A stretch of DNA of 64,000 nt. Origin: Anaerotruncus colihominis. Lineage in GTDB: Bacteria > Bacillota > Clostridia > Oscillospirales > Ruminococcaceae. Within the stretch, counting starts at the first letter, position 1; each line of letters starts with the position of its first letter. The stretch is from the NCBI GenBank assembly GCA_025146135.1, contig CP102255.1, forward strand, positions 372,001 through 436,000. Direction: 5' to 3'. Positions 9,288 to 18,871 of the stretch are shown here, in pieces. A model generated the notes under the pieces. That model was not told where the DNA came from. It worked only from the letters and a program-made list of their open reading frames with translations, and searched no databases. Position numbers and translations under genes: made by a program.

Positions 9288-9340
9288 TTGACAAGTCTGA
9301 AAAAGGGCTGTTATAATCAATTAAGATGTCAGACAATCTT
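9288..9340 (+). promoter_or_regulatory. Promoter with downstream palindromic operator
   Basis: TTGACA at 9288-9293 and TATAAT at 9312-9317 with an 18-base spacer form a near-consensus sigma-A promoter for the rightward genes. Immediately downstream the near-palindrome AAGATGTCAGACAATCTT (9323-9340) contains the GTC/GAC core often seen in FCD-type GntR operators, placed where binding would block transcription. The region between 9116 and 9374 is AT-rich and otherwise non-coding. Confidence 0.75.
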
Positions 9341-9374
9341 ATAATAATTTTATTAATCAATTAAGGAGGTTCGC

Positions 9375-10133
9375 ATGATCATTGACGCGCACTGCCATCT
9401 TGGCAGGGATGTGGTTTACGATTTTGAGGTGACAGAATCGCGGCTGCTCGGCACAATGGCAGAAAACGGAATCGGCGGCGCGATCGTCCAGCCCTGCATT
9501 GCACGGCCCTATCTGGAGGATACGCGCGCCGCACACGACCGGATTGCCGCGCTCTGCCAGGCACATCCCGGACGGATATGGGGGATGGCTTCGATCAATC
9601 CGCATTTTAGGCCGGACGATTACCGCGCCGAGCTGCGGCGCTGTGTAAAAGAGCTTGGTTTTGTCGGCGTCAAGCTGACGCCCAACGGCCATGCGGTCGA
9701 TCTGCTGTCGCGTGACGCCCGAGAGGTCTTTGACGCGGCGCGGGAGCTGTCCATCCCTGTGATGGTGCACACCGGCATGGGCGTCCCGTTCGCAGACCCG
9801 GTTCGCCTGACGCCGCTCGCGCGCGATTATTCCGATGTCCGCATCGTGATCGCACATGCCGGTTCCGACTTTTTTTCGGTACAGGCAATGCTGTTGGCGC
9901 AGGCGTTTGACAATGTCTGGCTGGAGCCGAGCGGCGTCGGCATAGAAAATATCGAGCAGTTTTTGCAGGCGCTGCCGCCTGACAAGCTGATGTTTTCCAC
10001 CGATGTGCCTGCGCAGGCGGCCGGGGAGCTGTTCAAATACCGTCAGGCGGTGCGGGATCCGGCCGCGCTCGAGCAAATTTTTTCACACACAGCGATAGAG
10101 GTCTTTCGATTAAACCCCGAATCCATGTCGTAA
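9375..10133 (+). CDS. Amidohydrolase-2 family metal-dependent hydrolase
   Basis: A 252-residue TIM-barrel hydrolase. Metal-ligand motifs are DAHCHLG at the N-terminus, VMVHTG and IVIAHAG in the middle and FSTDVP near the C-terminus. The family contains lactonases, decarboxylases (ACMSD-like) and amidohydrolases. AAGGAGG lies 6 bases before the ATG. First gene of the rightward arm; the next gene starts 15 bases later. It may open a lactone or decarboxylate the product of the neighbouring dehydrogenase or aldolase; this is inferred from linkage. Confidence 0.85.
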   Translation: MIIDAHCHLGRDVVYDFEVTESRLLGTMAENGIGGAIVQPCIARPYLEDTRAAHDRIAALCQAHPGRIWGMASINPHFRPDDYRAELRRCVKELGFVGVKLTPNGHAVDLLSRDAREVFDAARELSIPVMVHTGMGVPFADPVRLTPLARDYSDVRIVIAHAGSDFFSVQAMLLAQAFDNVWLEPSGVGIENIEQFLQALPPDKLMFSTDVPAQAAGELFKYRQAVRDPAALEQIFSHTAIEVFRLNPESMS

Positions 10134-10148
10134 AGGAGCTGTATTGAA

Positions 10149-11234
10149 ATGAGAGATGGAGCACAGATCATTCTTGGAGCAGGAAGATATATCCAAACGC
10201 CGGGGGCTGCCGCGCTGACCGGGCGGGAGGCGAAATTTTTTGCGGACCGGGCTATTGTGGCGGCGGGCGCGACCGCGTGGCAGATCGCCGGGCAACAGGT
10301 GGAAGAAAGCCTGCGTGCAAACGGCGTGGACTTTCTGTTTCATCCGTTTTCCGGCTTTTGCAGCGAGACGACGGTCGGCGCGATTGTGCGCGATGCCGAG
10401 TCGTTCGGCGCGCGGCTGATCATCGGTGTGGGCGGCGGAAAGTGCATGGACACGGTCAAGCTGGCGGCCGACCGTCTCGGCGTCCGCGTCATCACCGTGC
10501 CCACGTCGGCGGCTACCTGCGCGTGTTATGCGACGGTCTGTATCAAGTACGACGATACCGGGACGCCGGACTGCAACGAATACTGCCGCCAGCCGGTGGC
10601 CGCTGTGCTGGTCGATACCGACCTGCTGGCGCGCCGGTGCCCGGCGCGCATGCTGGCCGCAGGCGTGGCGGACGCGATGGCCAAGTATCCTGAAATCGAT
10701 TTCAGTATTCGCTTTGTCAAGGGCTGGGATATCACAATCATGCCGGTTTCGGCTTTGCAGGTTGCCAAATCGAACACAGATAAATATTTTGCAGACGCGG
10801 CCAACGCCGTTTTACAGGTTGCGGACGGCACGCTTACGCCGGTTGTCGACGATATCATCTTCACGAATCTTGCGCTGACGGGTTTGACCTCGCAGCTGTC
10901 GAGCGGCAGCAAGCAGCTTGCGGTCGCACATGGCCTTTACGACGCCGTCAGCAAGCTGTTTAAACCGCAGCGCGCAAGGCTTCTGCATGGTGAGATCGTC
11001 TCGTGCGGCATTCCCGTGCAGCTTGCGGTCAATGGATATTCAGAGGAGTACATCGAAAAGAATGTGCGTTTTCTTGAGCTGATCGGCACGCCGATGCAGT
11101 TTTCACAGCTCGGGATCGAGCCGACTGAGGAAAATCTGGAGCAGATTCTCGCTTTCATTTTTGATAATGTCGGGATCGACGAACCAGCGCTTCAGGAAAA
11201 AATCCGCAAGAACTTTGCACGCGTCATGAAATAG
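10149..11234 (+). CDS. GldA-type iron/zinc-dependent alcohol dehydrogenase
   Basis: A 361-residue member of the glycerol dehydrogenase branch. The NAD-binding signature GVGGGKCMDTVK and the following VPTSAATCACYA are clear. Candidate metal ligands are the Asp of VADAMAK and the His residues of VAHGLYDA and LLHGEIV. Such enzymes oxidise glycerol, hydroxyketones or related polyols. It forms a short operon with the amidohydrolase upstream and precedes the FadR-type regulator. Substrate not predictable. Confidence 0.88.
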   Translation: MRDGAQIILGAGRYIQTPGAAALTGREAKFFADRAIVAAGATAWQIAGQQVEESLRANGVDFLFHPFSGFCSETTVGAIVRDAESFGARLIIGVGGGKCMDTVKLAADRLGVRVITVPTSAATCACYATVCIKYDDTGTPDCNEYCRQPVAAVLVDTDLLARRCPARMLAAGVADAMAKYPEIDFSIRFVKGWDITIMPVSALQVAKSNTDKYFADAANAVLQVADGTLTPVVDDIIFTNLALTGLTSQLSSGSKQLAVAHGLYDAVSKLFKPQRARLLHGEIVSCGIPVQLAVNGYSEEYIEKNVRFLELIGTPMQFSQLGIEPTEENLEQILAFIFDNVGIDEPALQEKIRKNFARVMK

Positions 11235-11297
11235 GCTTTTAGCTTTTACATACCGAATATAAATGAACAGGCAAGCCTTCTATTTTTAAGCAAGCTC

Positions 11298-11326
11298 TTG
11301 ATGAGAAATGTTGGAAGTGTTATAAT
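11298..11326 (+). promoter_or_regulatory. Promoter of the FadR-type regulator
   Basis: TTGATG (11298-11303), a 17-base spacer and TATAAT (11321-11326). It gives the regulator its own transcript besides read-through from the dehydrogenase gene. Confidence 0.65.
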
Positions 11327-11415
11327 AGAAGCGGATACGTCCCGCCCTGTTGTCTTGTGATCGGACAAAGCTAGTACGAGCCTTGGGCAATTCCATGTTG
11401 AAAGCGGTGGGCCTT

Positions 11416-12138
11416 ATGAAACCGATCGAACGGATTTCAATTGTCGATCAGGTGATCAACAATTTGAAGGAATACATTGTCGAAGGAAACATCGATGTGG
11501 GCGATAAAATGCCGACAGAAAAGGAAATCTGCGAAATGTACGGCGTTGGCCGTTCAACGGCGCGCGAGGCGTACCGGATGATGCAGGCCATCGACATGAT
11601 CGACGTGCGCCGCGGCAAGGGCGCTTATTTCAAGGGCTTTCCGGAGGAACGCACCGACGACAGCTATGTGGCCAACTGGTTCCGCGAGCACAGCCAGCGG
11701 CTGACCAACATCATGGAGGTGCGCATCGCCATCGAAACGATGACCACACGTCTGGCGATCCAGCGCATGAGCGACCGGCAGCTTGAACAGCTTCGCGTGC
11801 TGCATGAGCTGTTCGTGCAGAGTGCAAGGGCGAAAAACTATGTCAAGATGGCGTTTTACGATGAGGAGCTGCATCATAAGATTGCGGAGGCGAGCGGTAA
11901 CGAGCTGCTGATCAGAATGGAAAAGATCATCGCCGAATGTATCATGGATTACCGTATGCAGACCTACCAGCTGCCCGATAACGCCGTACATGCAATTACC
12001 ACGCACGACGCGCTGCTCAGCGCGTTTGAAAAGCGCAACGCCGAAGCCGGCGTCGCGCTGATGACCGAACATCTGGAAAATTCCCTGGAGGATATGCAGG
12101 CCATCACGCAGGAAAAGGATTCCGGGACGCCATTATAA
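11416..12138 (+). CDS. FadR-subfamily GntR transcriptional regulator
   Basis: About 240 residues. The winged helix spans residues 1-75 (KMPTEKEICEMYGVGRSTAREAYRMM, then a wing RRGKGAYF). The FCD effector domain contains the metal/ligand set VRIAIETMTTRL, DEELHHKIAEASGN and a terminal MTEHLENSLEDM. The start at 11416 (MKPIERIS) fits the family; ATGs at 11350 (non-ATG start) and 11395 are also in frame and no strong ribosome site decides. Probable local repressor of the divergent catabolic genes, responding to a carboxylate-type effector. Confidence 0.9.
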   Translation: MKPIERISIVDQVINNLKEYIVEGNIDVGDKMPTEKEICEMYGVGRSTAREAYRMMQAIDMIDVRRGKGAYFKGFPEERTDDSYVANWFREHSQRLTNIMEVRIAIETMTTRLAIQRMSDRQLEQLRVLHELFVQSARAKNYVKMAFYDEELHHKIAEASGNELLIRMEKIIAECIMDYRMQTYQLPDNAVHAITTHDALLSAFEKRNAEAGVALMTEHLENSLEDMQAITQEKDSGTPL

Positions 12139-12156
12139 ACTGTGCTTTTAAAACAC

Positions 12157-12192
12157 AAAACGCCGCGCGATGATTTCATCGTGCGGCGTTTT
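12157..12192 (+). terminator. Rho-independent terminator after the GntR gene
   Basis: CGCCGCGCGATGA pairs with TCATCGTGCGGCG across a 2-base centre, flanked by AAAA and TTTT, so it can work in both directions. Confidence 0.85.
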
Positions 12193-12430
12193 CGCATCCA
12201 TGACCGTTTGCTGCCGTCACGGAGCGAGGCAAAATATTAGAGCCGTCGCATTGCGGGAAGCGTAGAGAGAAGGTCGGTTTTTACAGTGTTTACGGGCGAA
12301 TGTGAAAAATTATAAAAAAATAGTGACAAAACATGGGCGCGGATATATAATAGAATCCGTCTTGCCCTGGGGCGGTTCGCCGTTTAACAGCGAGCCGTTT
12401 CAGAGAAACAGAATGAAGGAGAGAAAACAC

Positions 12431-13021
12431 ATGAAAACAAAATGGCTGTCACTGTTGGCTGCGATGCTGCTGCTTATCGCACTTACGGCGTGCGGCGGGG
12501 CGGACATGCCGATGGAGGCCACGCTGGATGGCTATACCATCGTCCTCGGGCAGACAACCGTACAGGATCTTGTCGACCGTGGGTACGAGGCGCACCTGGA
12601 GAAGATGCCGGATTTCGCGCGGGACGGAGAAAAATACATTTCATTTAATTACAGTCTGAGCAGGGGCGCGGGCGATCAGATTTTTGCGACTGTCAGCGTG
12701 CCGTGGAGCGGAAACACAGATATTACCGAGGAAACAACTCTTTCCGCTTCAGAGGGGATTTTGCAGACCGTGACGCTTACCAAAACAGCGACGGAAAAGG
12801 TTGAGGCTGCATATAACGGCGTAAGCGTACAGGATTTGTCATTCGATTATGCCGCGCAGGAATGGGGCGCGAAGGAAAAAAAGGACGCGTCGAAAAAGAC
12901 TTACACACTTCAGGCGAAGCGGGGGTTGGTACAGTTTCAAAGTTATCTGACCAGCGATGAGGATTTCCATTCCGTTTCAATCCAGCTTTCTGATAAAGAG
13001 TTTGAAAAAATGCAGAAGTGA
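12431..13021 (+). CDS. Small lipoprotein of unknown function
   Basis: 196 residues. The ATG at 12431 follows GAAGGAGAGAAAACAC and gives MKTKWLSLLAAMLLLIALTAC, a lipoprotein signal with lipobox LTAC. The mature part is mostly beta-type and charged with a Lys-rich stretch (AKEKKDASKKTY); no known domain was recognised. It stands alone between two terminators, with 240 bases of AT-rich upstream DNA that include a likely promoter but no other gene. Probably anchored on the outer face of the membrane. Confidence 0.75.
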   Translation: MKTKWLSLLAAMLLLIALTACGGADMPMEATLDGYTIVLGQTTVQDLVDRGYEAHLEKMPDFARDGEKYISFNYSLSRGAGDQIFATVSVPWSGNTDITEETTLSASEGILQTVTLTKTATEKVEAAYNGVSVQDLSFDYAAQEWGAKEKKDASKKTYTLQAKRGLVQFQSYLTSDEDFHSVSIQLSDKEFEKMQK

Positions 13022-13074
13022 GGAGCAGCCGCGTAGCGTTCTGCTGATATGACAGCGGTTCGCACCGCGCCGCC

Positions 13075-13121
13075 AAGCTATGCGTCCGACCGGTAAAGCC
13101 GGCGGGCGCATAGCTTTTTTT
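13075..13121 (+). terminator. Terminator after the lipoprotein gene
   Basis: AAGCTATGCGTCCGACCGG pairs with CCGGCGGGCGCATAGCTT around a short loop (one or two mismatches), followed by TTTTTT. The 13122-13337 gap holds only the AT-rich chemoreceptor promoter region. Confidence 0.85.
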
Positions 13122-13337
13122 GATGGCGTTTTTGTCGACGAGCGTCGTATTATATAACGCACGGGACTGAATATTGCGTAGATTTAAAAATAAAAGTACA
13201 TTTTATGGTGCAGAAGTGTTGAATTTTTGTTGTAATATGTTTATACTGATAATAAAAAGGGGAAATTTGTTTCCTAATAGAAGGGCCTTTTTTTCCACTG
13301 TGGCTCTGGAAGGAAGGATCAGGAGGGAATCGGACAT

Positions 13338-15359
13338 ATGAAGTCTATCAAGTCAAAAATTCTGGTTAACATGCTGCCGGTCGTATTGATTGGTTCCATA
13401 TTGATAGGAGCAGTCTCCGCAGTTTTAAACTACAAAGGTACCTATGCGGTTCTCGAATCTACAATCGTCCCGGCTGCGGACATCGCAAGTGAAGCGATCA
13501 ATGAAGATCTGGAGGGGTACTGGGCGACTTTGACTGAGGCTGCAGCGCTGGACGTTTTCCACACCTCAAAACCAGACGATACGGCGCTGATCAAGCGGTC
13601 GGAGGGCATTGCTTCGCGCAACGGATTTATGTATCTTGGCAAGCTCGACGCGCAGGGAATCGGCCCATCTGGGGAAAATAACAGTGATCAGGATTATTTT
13701 AAACAGTGCAGGGAGCGTGTGGCTCCGGTGATCTCCAACCTGGTCCACAACGGCGATCAGATGGTTTTTATTATGGCTTCTCCAATTCTGACAAATGGGA
13801 AATTCGACGGCCTTGTTTACGGCGCAGTGGACGCGGCATTTTTAACAGAGATTGTAAGCAGCCTGCATATCGGTAAAAGCGGGCAGGCTTATATCCTGGA
13901 CGAGTATGGAAATGTGATCGGGCATCCTGATCCGTCGTATGTCGCTGATGGCGTCAATATGATTGAACAGGCCAAAAGTGACAAGAGCGTCGCAGATATC
14001 GCGGCAATCCATGAGCGGATGATCAAGGGCGAGTCCGGATTCGACACATATAAATTTGGCGGGGATAATAAGATTTTCGGCTATACCCCGATCGAGGGCG
14101 AGCAGGGATGGAGCGTTGGTATTGAGGCCAGCAAGTCGGAATTCATGGCGTCGCTTAAAATGAGTATCGTGATCATGGTCCTCATTGTCCTGGCTGTTAT
14201 TATTGCCGCTGTCTTTATCGCTGTGCGGTTGGCACGTTCGGTTGCCAATCCGATTAAGGCCTGTATGGAGCGTTTGGATCTGCTTTCGACAGGTGATCTG
14301 CACACGCCGGTTCCGCAGATTCATTCAAAGGATGAAACGGCCGGCCTGATGAACGGCCTGGATGTGACTGTGACACGCCTGGCCGATGTGGTGCGCGACG
14401 TTTCCACGCACTTGGGCGAAATGGCACAGGGCAATTTTACAATGGAAATGACCCGCCAGTACCGGGGGGATTTTGTCGCTATTCAGCAATCGATGAAGCA
14501 GATCAACGATTCCATCAACAATACGCTTTCTCAGATCAGCATGGCTGTCGACCAGGTTGCCAGCGGATCCGACCAAGTGGCTGCAAGCGCCCAGTCGCTC
14601 AGCCAGGGTGCGACCGAGCAGGCCAGTTCTGTGCAGGAATTGGCTGCGACCATTGCGGATATCTCGAACCATGTGCAGCGAAACGCTGAAAATGCAACCA
14701 GCGCCAACGAGAGCGCGCAGCGTGCCGGAGACGATATGCAGCAGAGCAATGTCAAAATGCAGGATCTGGTCGCCGCCATGAGCGAAATCAACAGCACGTC
14801 GGATGAGATCAGCAAGATCATCAAGACCATTGAGGATATCGCGTTCCAGACGAATATCCTGGCGCTCAACGCAGCCGTTGAGGCGGCGCGCGCCGGCGCG
14901 GCCGGCAAGGGCTTTGCGGTTGTTGCGGACGAGGTGCGCAACTTGGCCGGCAAGAGCGCCGACGCGTCCAAGAGCACGGCGGCGCTGATTGAACGTTCGC
15001 TTCAGGCGGTTCACAACGGTATGAAACTGGTGGATGAGACAGCCGATTCGCTGGTGCGCACCATGGAAGGGGTCAGCGTTTCTGTACAGATGCTCGACCG
15101 GATCGCGGAGGCGTCGCGCCAGCAATCCGAATCGATCGAACAGGTCAGCCTGGGCATCGATCAGATATCCTCCGTGGTTCAGACAAACTCCGCTACCTCC
15201 GAGCAGAGCGCCGCGGCCAGCGAGGAGCTGTCCAGCCAGGCGGGGCTTGTCAGATCGTTGGTCGGCCAGTTCCGGTTGCGCGGCGCCGCCGCCCAAGCGC
15301 CGCTGGACGAGCCGGCGGAGGAGTCTGACAGCTTGACATTTACAGATTCCAAATATTGA
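13338..15359 (+). CDS. Methyl-accepting chemotaxis protein
   Basis: A 673-residue chemoreceptor. An N-terminal membrane helix (residues ~10-30) is followed by a dCache-type extracellular sensor (~35-270) with [11 protein letters not shown] and [13 protein letters not shown] second helix ([20 protein letters not shown]) is followed by HAMP and the cytoplasmic signalling coiled coil, whose hairpin tip reads [28 protein letters not shown] (~500-525). AGGAGG lies 13 bases before the ATG. It would feed a CheA/CheW array, implying motility, though no other chemotaxis gene is in the window. Ligand unknown. Confidence 0.95.
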   Translation: MKSIKSKILVNMLPVVLIGSILIGAVSAVLNYKGTYAVLESTIVPAADIASEAINEDLEGYWATLTEAAALDVFHTSKPDDTALIKRSEGIASRNGFMYLGKLDAQGIGPSGENNSDQDYFKQCRERVAPVISNLVHNGDQMVFIMASPILTNGKFDGLVYGAVDAAFLTEIVSSLHIGKSGQAYILDEYGNVIGHPDPSYVADGVNMIEQAKSDKSVADIAAIHERMIKGESGFDTYKFGGDNKIFGYTPIEGEQGWSVGIEASKSEFMASLKMSIVIMVLIVLAVIIAAVFIAVRLARSVANPIKACMERLDLLSTGDLHTPVPQIHSKDETAGLMNGLDVTVTRLADVVRDVSTHLGEMAQGNFTMEMTRQYRGDFVAIQQSMKQINDSINNTLSQISMAVDQVASGSDQVAASAQSLSQGATEQASSVQELAATIADISNHVQRNAENATSANESAQRAGDDMQQSNVKMQDLVAAMSEINSTSDEISKIIKTIEDIAFQTNILALNAAVEAARAGAAGKGFAVVADEVRNLAGKSADASKSTAALIERSLQAVHNGMKLVDETADSLVRTMEGVSVSVQMLDRIAEASRQQSESIEQVSLGIDQISSVVQTNSATSEQSAAASEELSSQAGLVRSLVGQFRLRGAAAQAPLDEPAEESDSLTFTDSKY

Positions 15360-15365
15360 CCGGTT

Positions 15366-15404
15366 AAAAAGAGGCTGGCATCACTGGATGCCAGCCTCTT
15401 TTTT
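15366..15404. terminator. Bidirectional terminator
   Basis: AGAGGCTGGCATC pairs with GATGCCAGCCTCT, with A-run and T-run on either side. It serves the chemoreceptor gene and the leftward gene remnant ending at 15410. Confidence 0.85.
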
Positions 15405-15409
15405 ACAAA

Positions 15410-16233
15410 TTACAGGCCGTAGCGGGACAGAATATGCTCATATTTTTGCAGCAGTGTGCGGCAAACACTGTCGGCCTTTTCAAAGTCCATCGCAGACCGG
15501 TAATACTCCTCCAGTTGATCGTGCAGACGCTTGGCCTCGGCCAGCAGCTTGCTGGCCTGCTCGATCATCTGCGCCGCCGCTTTGCGGTTGAAGGCGATGC
15601 GCTTGCGGTGCGCACGCAGTTGTTCAGCGTCGGTGAAGCGGCGCGAACGGATGATCTTATACGGTTCGATCTGCGGCTTGTGAAAATCGTTGGAGGTCAT
15701 AAAGCCGATTTTGAGCGCGGGGATAAACAGGTGATCGATTTTTTCAAACGGGAACAGCGGACAATAACAGGTGATGACATCCCAGCCCATTTCGAGAGCA
15801 TGGCTGCGCAGCGCGCTCAGCATAAGCCGGGAGGCAGCCCCATATACGTCGTCGATCAGATAGAGGCGGTCGCACAGCGCGCGGGCTGTATCCTCAAACA
15901 TCAAAACGCCCTTGTTGGTCACGCAGGAAAGAAAGCGCACCGATTCGCGGCCGCGCCCCTCCGGCCCGCCCTTGAAGGCGCCGAGCGCCAGACGCCGCGC
16001 CGCCTTTGCCACCTTGGAGGAGGTGGTGGCGTCGAGCGCAATGCGGTATGTATCGCCGGTAAGGCTGCCAGCCGCGCCCAAAAAGCGGCAGCAATGCTCA
16101 TGGCACCGGCTGATTCGCGCCGAAAGCGCCATGATCGATTCACGCGATTCGAATAATGCATGTTCATCCCAGCAGGAGGACAGATCGACAATCTGTTCAA
16201 ACGCACCGGGATATTTTGGTTCGATGACATGGG
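15410..16233 (-). pseudogene. C-terminal half of a split P-loop ATPase (PRK06851-like)
   Basis: The open frame reads from HVIEPKYPGAFE at 16230 to the stop at 15410 (about 273 codons). It has no proper start: an in-frame TAA lies at 16266-16268 and the first ATG is internal at 16132. Sequence order matches the latter part of a ~370-residue two-domain ATPase family recalled as PRK06851: WDEHALFESRE, a second domain with ITCYCPLFPFEKIDHLFIPAL, MTSNDFH and a C-terminal coiled coil ending MDFEKADSVCRTLLQ. The second P-loop is degenerate (LIDDVYGAASRL). The missing N-terminal ~100 residues are encoded at 53751-54039 on the same strand and end at exactly this point. An internal start at 16132 could still make a truncated product. 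Confidence 0.82.
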
Positions 16234-16265
16234 ATGCCGCGCTTAAAATAAAAACCGTTCCGATT
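16234..16265 (+). repeat. Left junction sequence of the 37.5-kb interval
   Basis: Directly after CATGGG, where the ATPase frame breaks, the plus strand reads ATGCCGCGCTTAAAA then ATAAAAACCGTTCCGATT. The minus strand at the other break (53753 to 53717) reads ATGCCGGCGC, six bases, then ATATAAGAAACTGTACCGATT. The two are imperfect inverted repeats, the best part being 16 of 18 aligned bases with one gap. Possible terminal repeats of an inserted segment. Confidence 0.5.
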
Positions 16266-16358
16266 TACTTTTTTCCTGTTTCGTATTATGATAAAGTACA
16301 ACGTGGAGCATTCTTCCGCAGATTGTTTGCGGCAGAAAGACGGAAAGGAAGATGTATT

Positions 16359-17507
16359 TTGAACAAACGGCGATTGGGCAATACAGGGCTGCTTGTCGGC
16401 GAGGTCGGTATGGGCTGCGAGGGCTTTTTAGAAAAAACGCCCGAGGAGGTTTCGGCGATGATCGACCTTATGGAGGGGCGCGGCTGCAACTGCATCGACC
16501 TGTATACTCCGAATCCCGAGATGCGTACAAGCCTTGGACGGGCGCTGCGTGGCCGTCGCGGCCGGTTTGTTTTTCAGGCGCATCTTTGTACGATCTGGAA
16601 GGATGGTCAATATAAACGCACGCGTGAAATCGGCGAGGTGAAAGCTGGTTTTGAGGATTTATTGACGCGTATGGAGCTTTCATCCGTGGAGATCGGGATG
16701 ATTCATTATGTCGATTCAATGGCTGATTGGGAGGAGGTGTGCAGAGGCCCGGTCATGCGTTATGCGCAGCAGCTCAAGGCGGACGGTGTGATCGGACATA
16801 TTGGACTTTCCAGCCACAATCCCGCTGTGGCGCACAAGGCTGTTGAAAGCGGGCTGATCGAGGTGCTGATGTTCAGCGTCAATCCATGCTACGACCTCCA
16901 GCCCGCAAGCGAGGACCTGGAGTTGCTGTGGGCTGAACAAAGCTACGAGAAACCGCTGGTCAATATGGACCCGGAGCGCGAGGCGCTTTATGAGGCGTGC
17001 CAGCGGATGGGAGTTGGGATCACCGTGATGAAGGCGTTCGGCGGCGGCGATCTGCTTGATGAGACGCTCTCGCCGGCCGGCCGCGCGCTGACGCCGTATC
17101 AGTGCATGAGCTATGCGCTGACCCGGCCGGCCGTGGCCTGTGTGATGGCCGGAGCGCGCACTCTGGACGAGCTGCGCGAATGTCTTTCCTATTCGGACGC
17201 TTCTCGAGAGCAGCGCGACTACGCCGCCGCACTCGCTTCGTTTCCCAAAATAAGCTGGCAGGGGCACTGCATGTATTGCGGACACTGCGCGCCCTGCCCC
17301 AAGGGGATCGATATTGCATCCGTTACAAAATTTTTAAATCTCTGCAAGGCACAGGGCGGCATACCGGAGACAGTGCGCGAACACTATGCGGCGCTGCCGC
17401 GGCACGCATCGGACTGTGTCGCATGCGGCGCCTGCGAAAAATGCTGTCCGTTTGGCGTGCCAGTTATAGAGAATATGAAAAGCGCGGCAGAGCTGTTTGG
17501 AAAATGA
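16359..17507 (+). CDS. Aldo/keto reductase with C-terminal 4Fe-4S ferredoxin domain
   Basis: 382 residues from a TTG start at 16359 preceded by GGAAAGGAAG. Residues 1-285 are an aldo/keto reductase barrel (RRLGNTGLLVGEVGMGCEG, IDLYTPNPEM, GHIGLSSHNP). Residues ~300-375 hold two cluster motifs, CMYCGHCAPCPKG and CVACGACEKCCPFGVP. Such fusions are common in anaerobes and are thought to link NAD(P)H or ferredoxin to carbonyl reduction. The catalytic Tyr/His tetrad is not evident in classic form. Two small flavin proteins follow, suggesting a redox cluster. The promoter region lies across the junction sequence just upstream. Confidence 0.9.
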   Translation: MNKRRLGNTGLLVGEVGMGCEGFLEKTPEEVSAMIDLMEGRGCNCIDLYTPNPEMRTSLGRALRGRRGRFVFQAHLCTIWKDGQYKRTREIGEVKAGFEDLLTRMELSSVEIGMIHYVDSMADWEEVCRGPVMRYAQQLKADGVIGHIGLSSHNPAVAHKAVESGLIEVLMFSVNPCYDLQPASEDLELLWAEQSYEKPLVNMDPEREALYEACQRMGVGITVMKAFGGGDLLDETLSPAGRALTPYQCMSYALTRPAVACVMAGARTLDELRECLSYSDASREQRDYAAALASFPKISWQGHCMYCGHCAPCPKGIDIASVTKFLNLCKAQGGIPETVREHYAALPRHASDCVACGACEKCCPFGVPVIENMKSAAELFGK

Positions 17508-17574
17508 CACGGCTGTTCATACTGCTGTATGCGGGTCGTTATGCGGCATATGTATCAATGAAAGGGGAAATATA

Positions 17575-18081
17575 GTGGATTTGCTGATTCATGATGTGAA
17601 GGGTGCGTCCGCGAAGGCGCTGATTACCGGAGCATTTGCGGGCGCACAGGTCATCGCGGATGATGGACCTGCGCGCCCGTGTATCGGCTGTTTCGGCTGC
17701 TGGATTAAAACGCCCGGGACCTGTGTAATCCGGGACGGCTATGCGGATATGGGCGCACGGCTTTCACGCTGCAAAAGGTTGTTTATTGTCAGTCAGTGTG
17801 TTTATGGCGGGTTCAGTCCGTTTGTAAAGACAGTGATCGATCGCAGCATCTCCTACGTACATCCTTATTTTGTGATAAAAAATGGTGAAATGCATCATCG
17901 GGGGCGCTATGAAAACAGGATGGATTTGACGGTTTGGTTTTATGGGACCGACCTGACGGACGCCCAGCGCGCGACAGCACGCAAATTTGTACAGGCCATG
18001 GCCGTTAACTTCTATTGCAGGTTAAACCAAGTCTGCTTTGTCGACGCTCCCGATGACATAAAGGAGGCGCCGGCAAAATGA
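17575..18081 (+). CDS. Flavodoxin-fold NAD(P)H-dependent FMN reductase-like protein
   Basis: 168 residues from a GTG start at 17575 with AAAGGGG 7 bases upstream. It carries the CIGCFGCWIKTPGTCVIRD motif of Cys-containing FMN reductase-like proteins, CVYGGFSPFVKTVIDRS (the flavin phosphate/aromatic loop) and a short helix-rich tail. The N-terminal nucleotide-binding strand is shorter than usual. It overlaps the next gene by 4 bases. Likely a cytoplasmic flavin-dependent oxidoreductase working with its neighbours. Confidence 0.78.
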   Translation: MDLLIHDVKGASAKALITGAFAGAQVIADDGPARPCIGCFGCWIKTPGTCVIRDGYADMGARLSRCKRLFIVSQCVYGGFSPFVKTVIDRSISYVHPYFVIKNGEMHHRGRYENRMDLTVWFYGTDLTDAQRATARKFVQAMAVNFYCRLNQVCFVDAPDDIKEAPAK

Positions 18082-18719
18082 AAACAGCCCTGATTAACGC
18101 CAGCCCGAAACGGACGGGCAGCGCCTCCGGGATGTTGCTCGACGCGCTGTATCCCAGACTGGAGGGCTGTTCGTGTACGGAATTCAGACTCGGAATTGAA
18201 AAACCGGATCCGCAGATTTTAGAGACGTTCGCGGATTTTGACGCTTTGGTATTTGCCTTTCCGCTTTATGTGGACGGCCTGCCGGCGCATCTGCTGCGGC
18301 ATTTGCAGGCGTTGGAGCCGCTGCTTTTGCAGCGGCCGTGCCCGGACAGGCGCGTTTATACGCTGGTCAACTGCGGATTTTACGAAGGGCGGCAGACTGC
18401 CTGCGCGCTGGAGATGATGGAGCATTGGCGGCTGCGGGCCGGGCTTGACCGCGGCATGGGCCTTGGCGTCGGCGCTGGGCCGATGATGCTGGAGCTTGCA
18501 AGCGTTCCGCCTGGACATGGTCCCAAGAAGGCATTGGGGGAAGGGTTGGACGTATTGGCCGCGTGCATCAAGAACGGTGCGCCGGGGGAAAACCGGTTTT
18601 TGTCAGTCAATTTTCCGCGCTTTGCATACCGTCTGGCAGCGCAGGCGCATTGGAGGCGATTGGCGCGCGCCAACAACCTTTCGGCGCGCGACCTGTTCCG
18701 CAGGATTGAAAGCGAATAG
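18078..18719 (+). CDS. Flavodoxin-like NAD(P)H oxidoreductase
   Basis: 213 residues. The start MKTALINASPKRTGSASGMLLDAL is the FMN-phosphate loop of the NADPH-dependent FMN reductase family, and FDALVFAFPLYVDGLPAHLLRHL is the second flavin-contact region. Translationally coupled to the preceding gene, so the two may form a heteromer. Substrate unknown. Transcription ends at the hairpin just after it. Confidence 0.8.
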   Translation: MKTALINASPKRTGSASGMLLDALYPRLEGCSCTEFRLGIEKPDPQILETFADFDALVFAFPLYVDGLPAHLLRHLQALEPLLLQRPCPDRRVYTLVNCGFYEGRQTACALEMMEHWRLRAGLDRGMGLGVGAGPMMLELASVPPGHGPKKALGEGLDVLAACIKNGAPGENRFLSVNFPRFAYRLAAQAHWRRLARANNLSARDLFRRIESE

Positions 18720-18730
18720 AAACAGAGCAG

Positions 18731-18767
18731 CCGGCCCGGGCATATGATTGCCCGGGCCGGTCTGTTT
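18731..18767 (+). terminator. Terminator after the flavoprotein pair
   Basis: CCGGCCCGGGCA pairs with TGCCCGGGCCGG (one mismatch) around ATGAT, followed by TCTGTTT. Confidence 0.75.
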
Positions 18768-18871
18768 AAAAAGGGCTTGATTTCCCGCTGCAAATGCGCC
18801 ACAATAGAAGAAAAGCGCCGTCCTGCCGGGGCGGGCCATGCGGGTGAAAAATGTACGGGGAGGCGTAGCGG

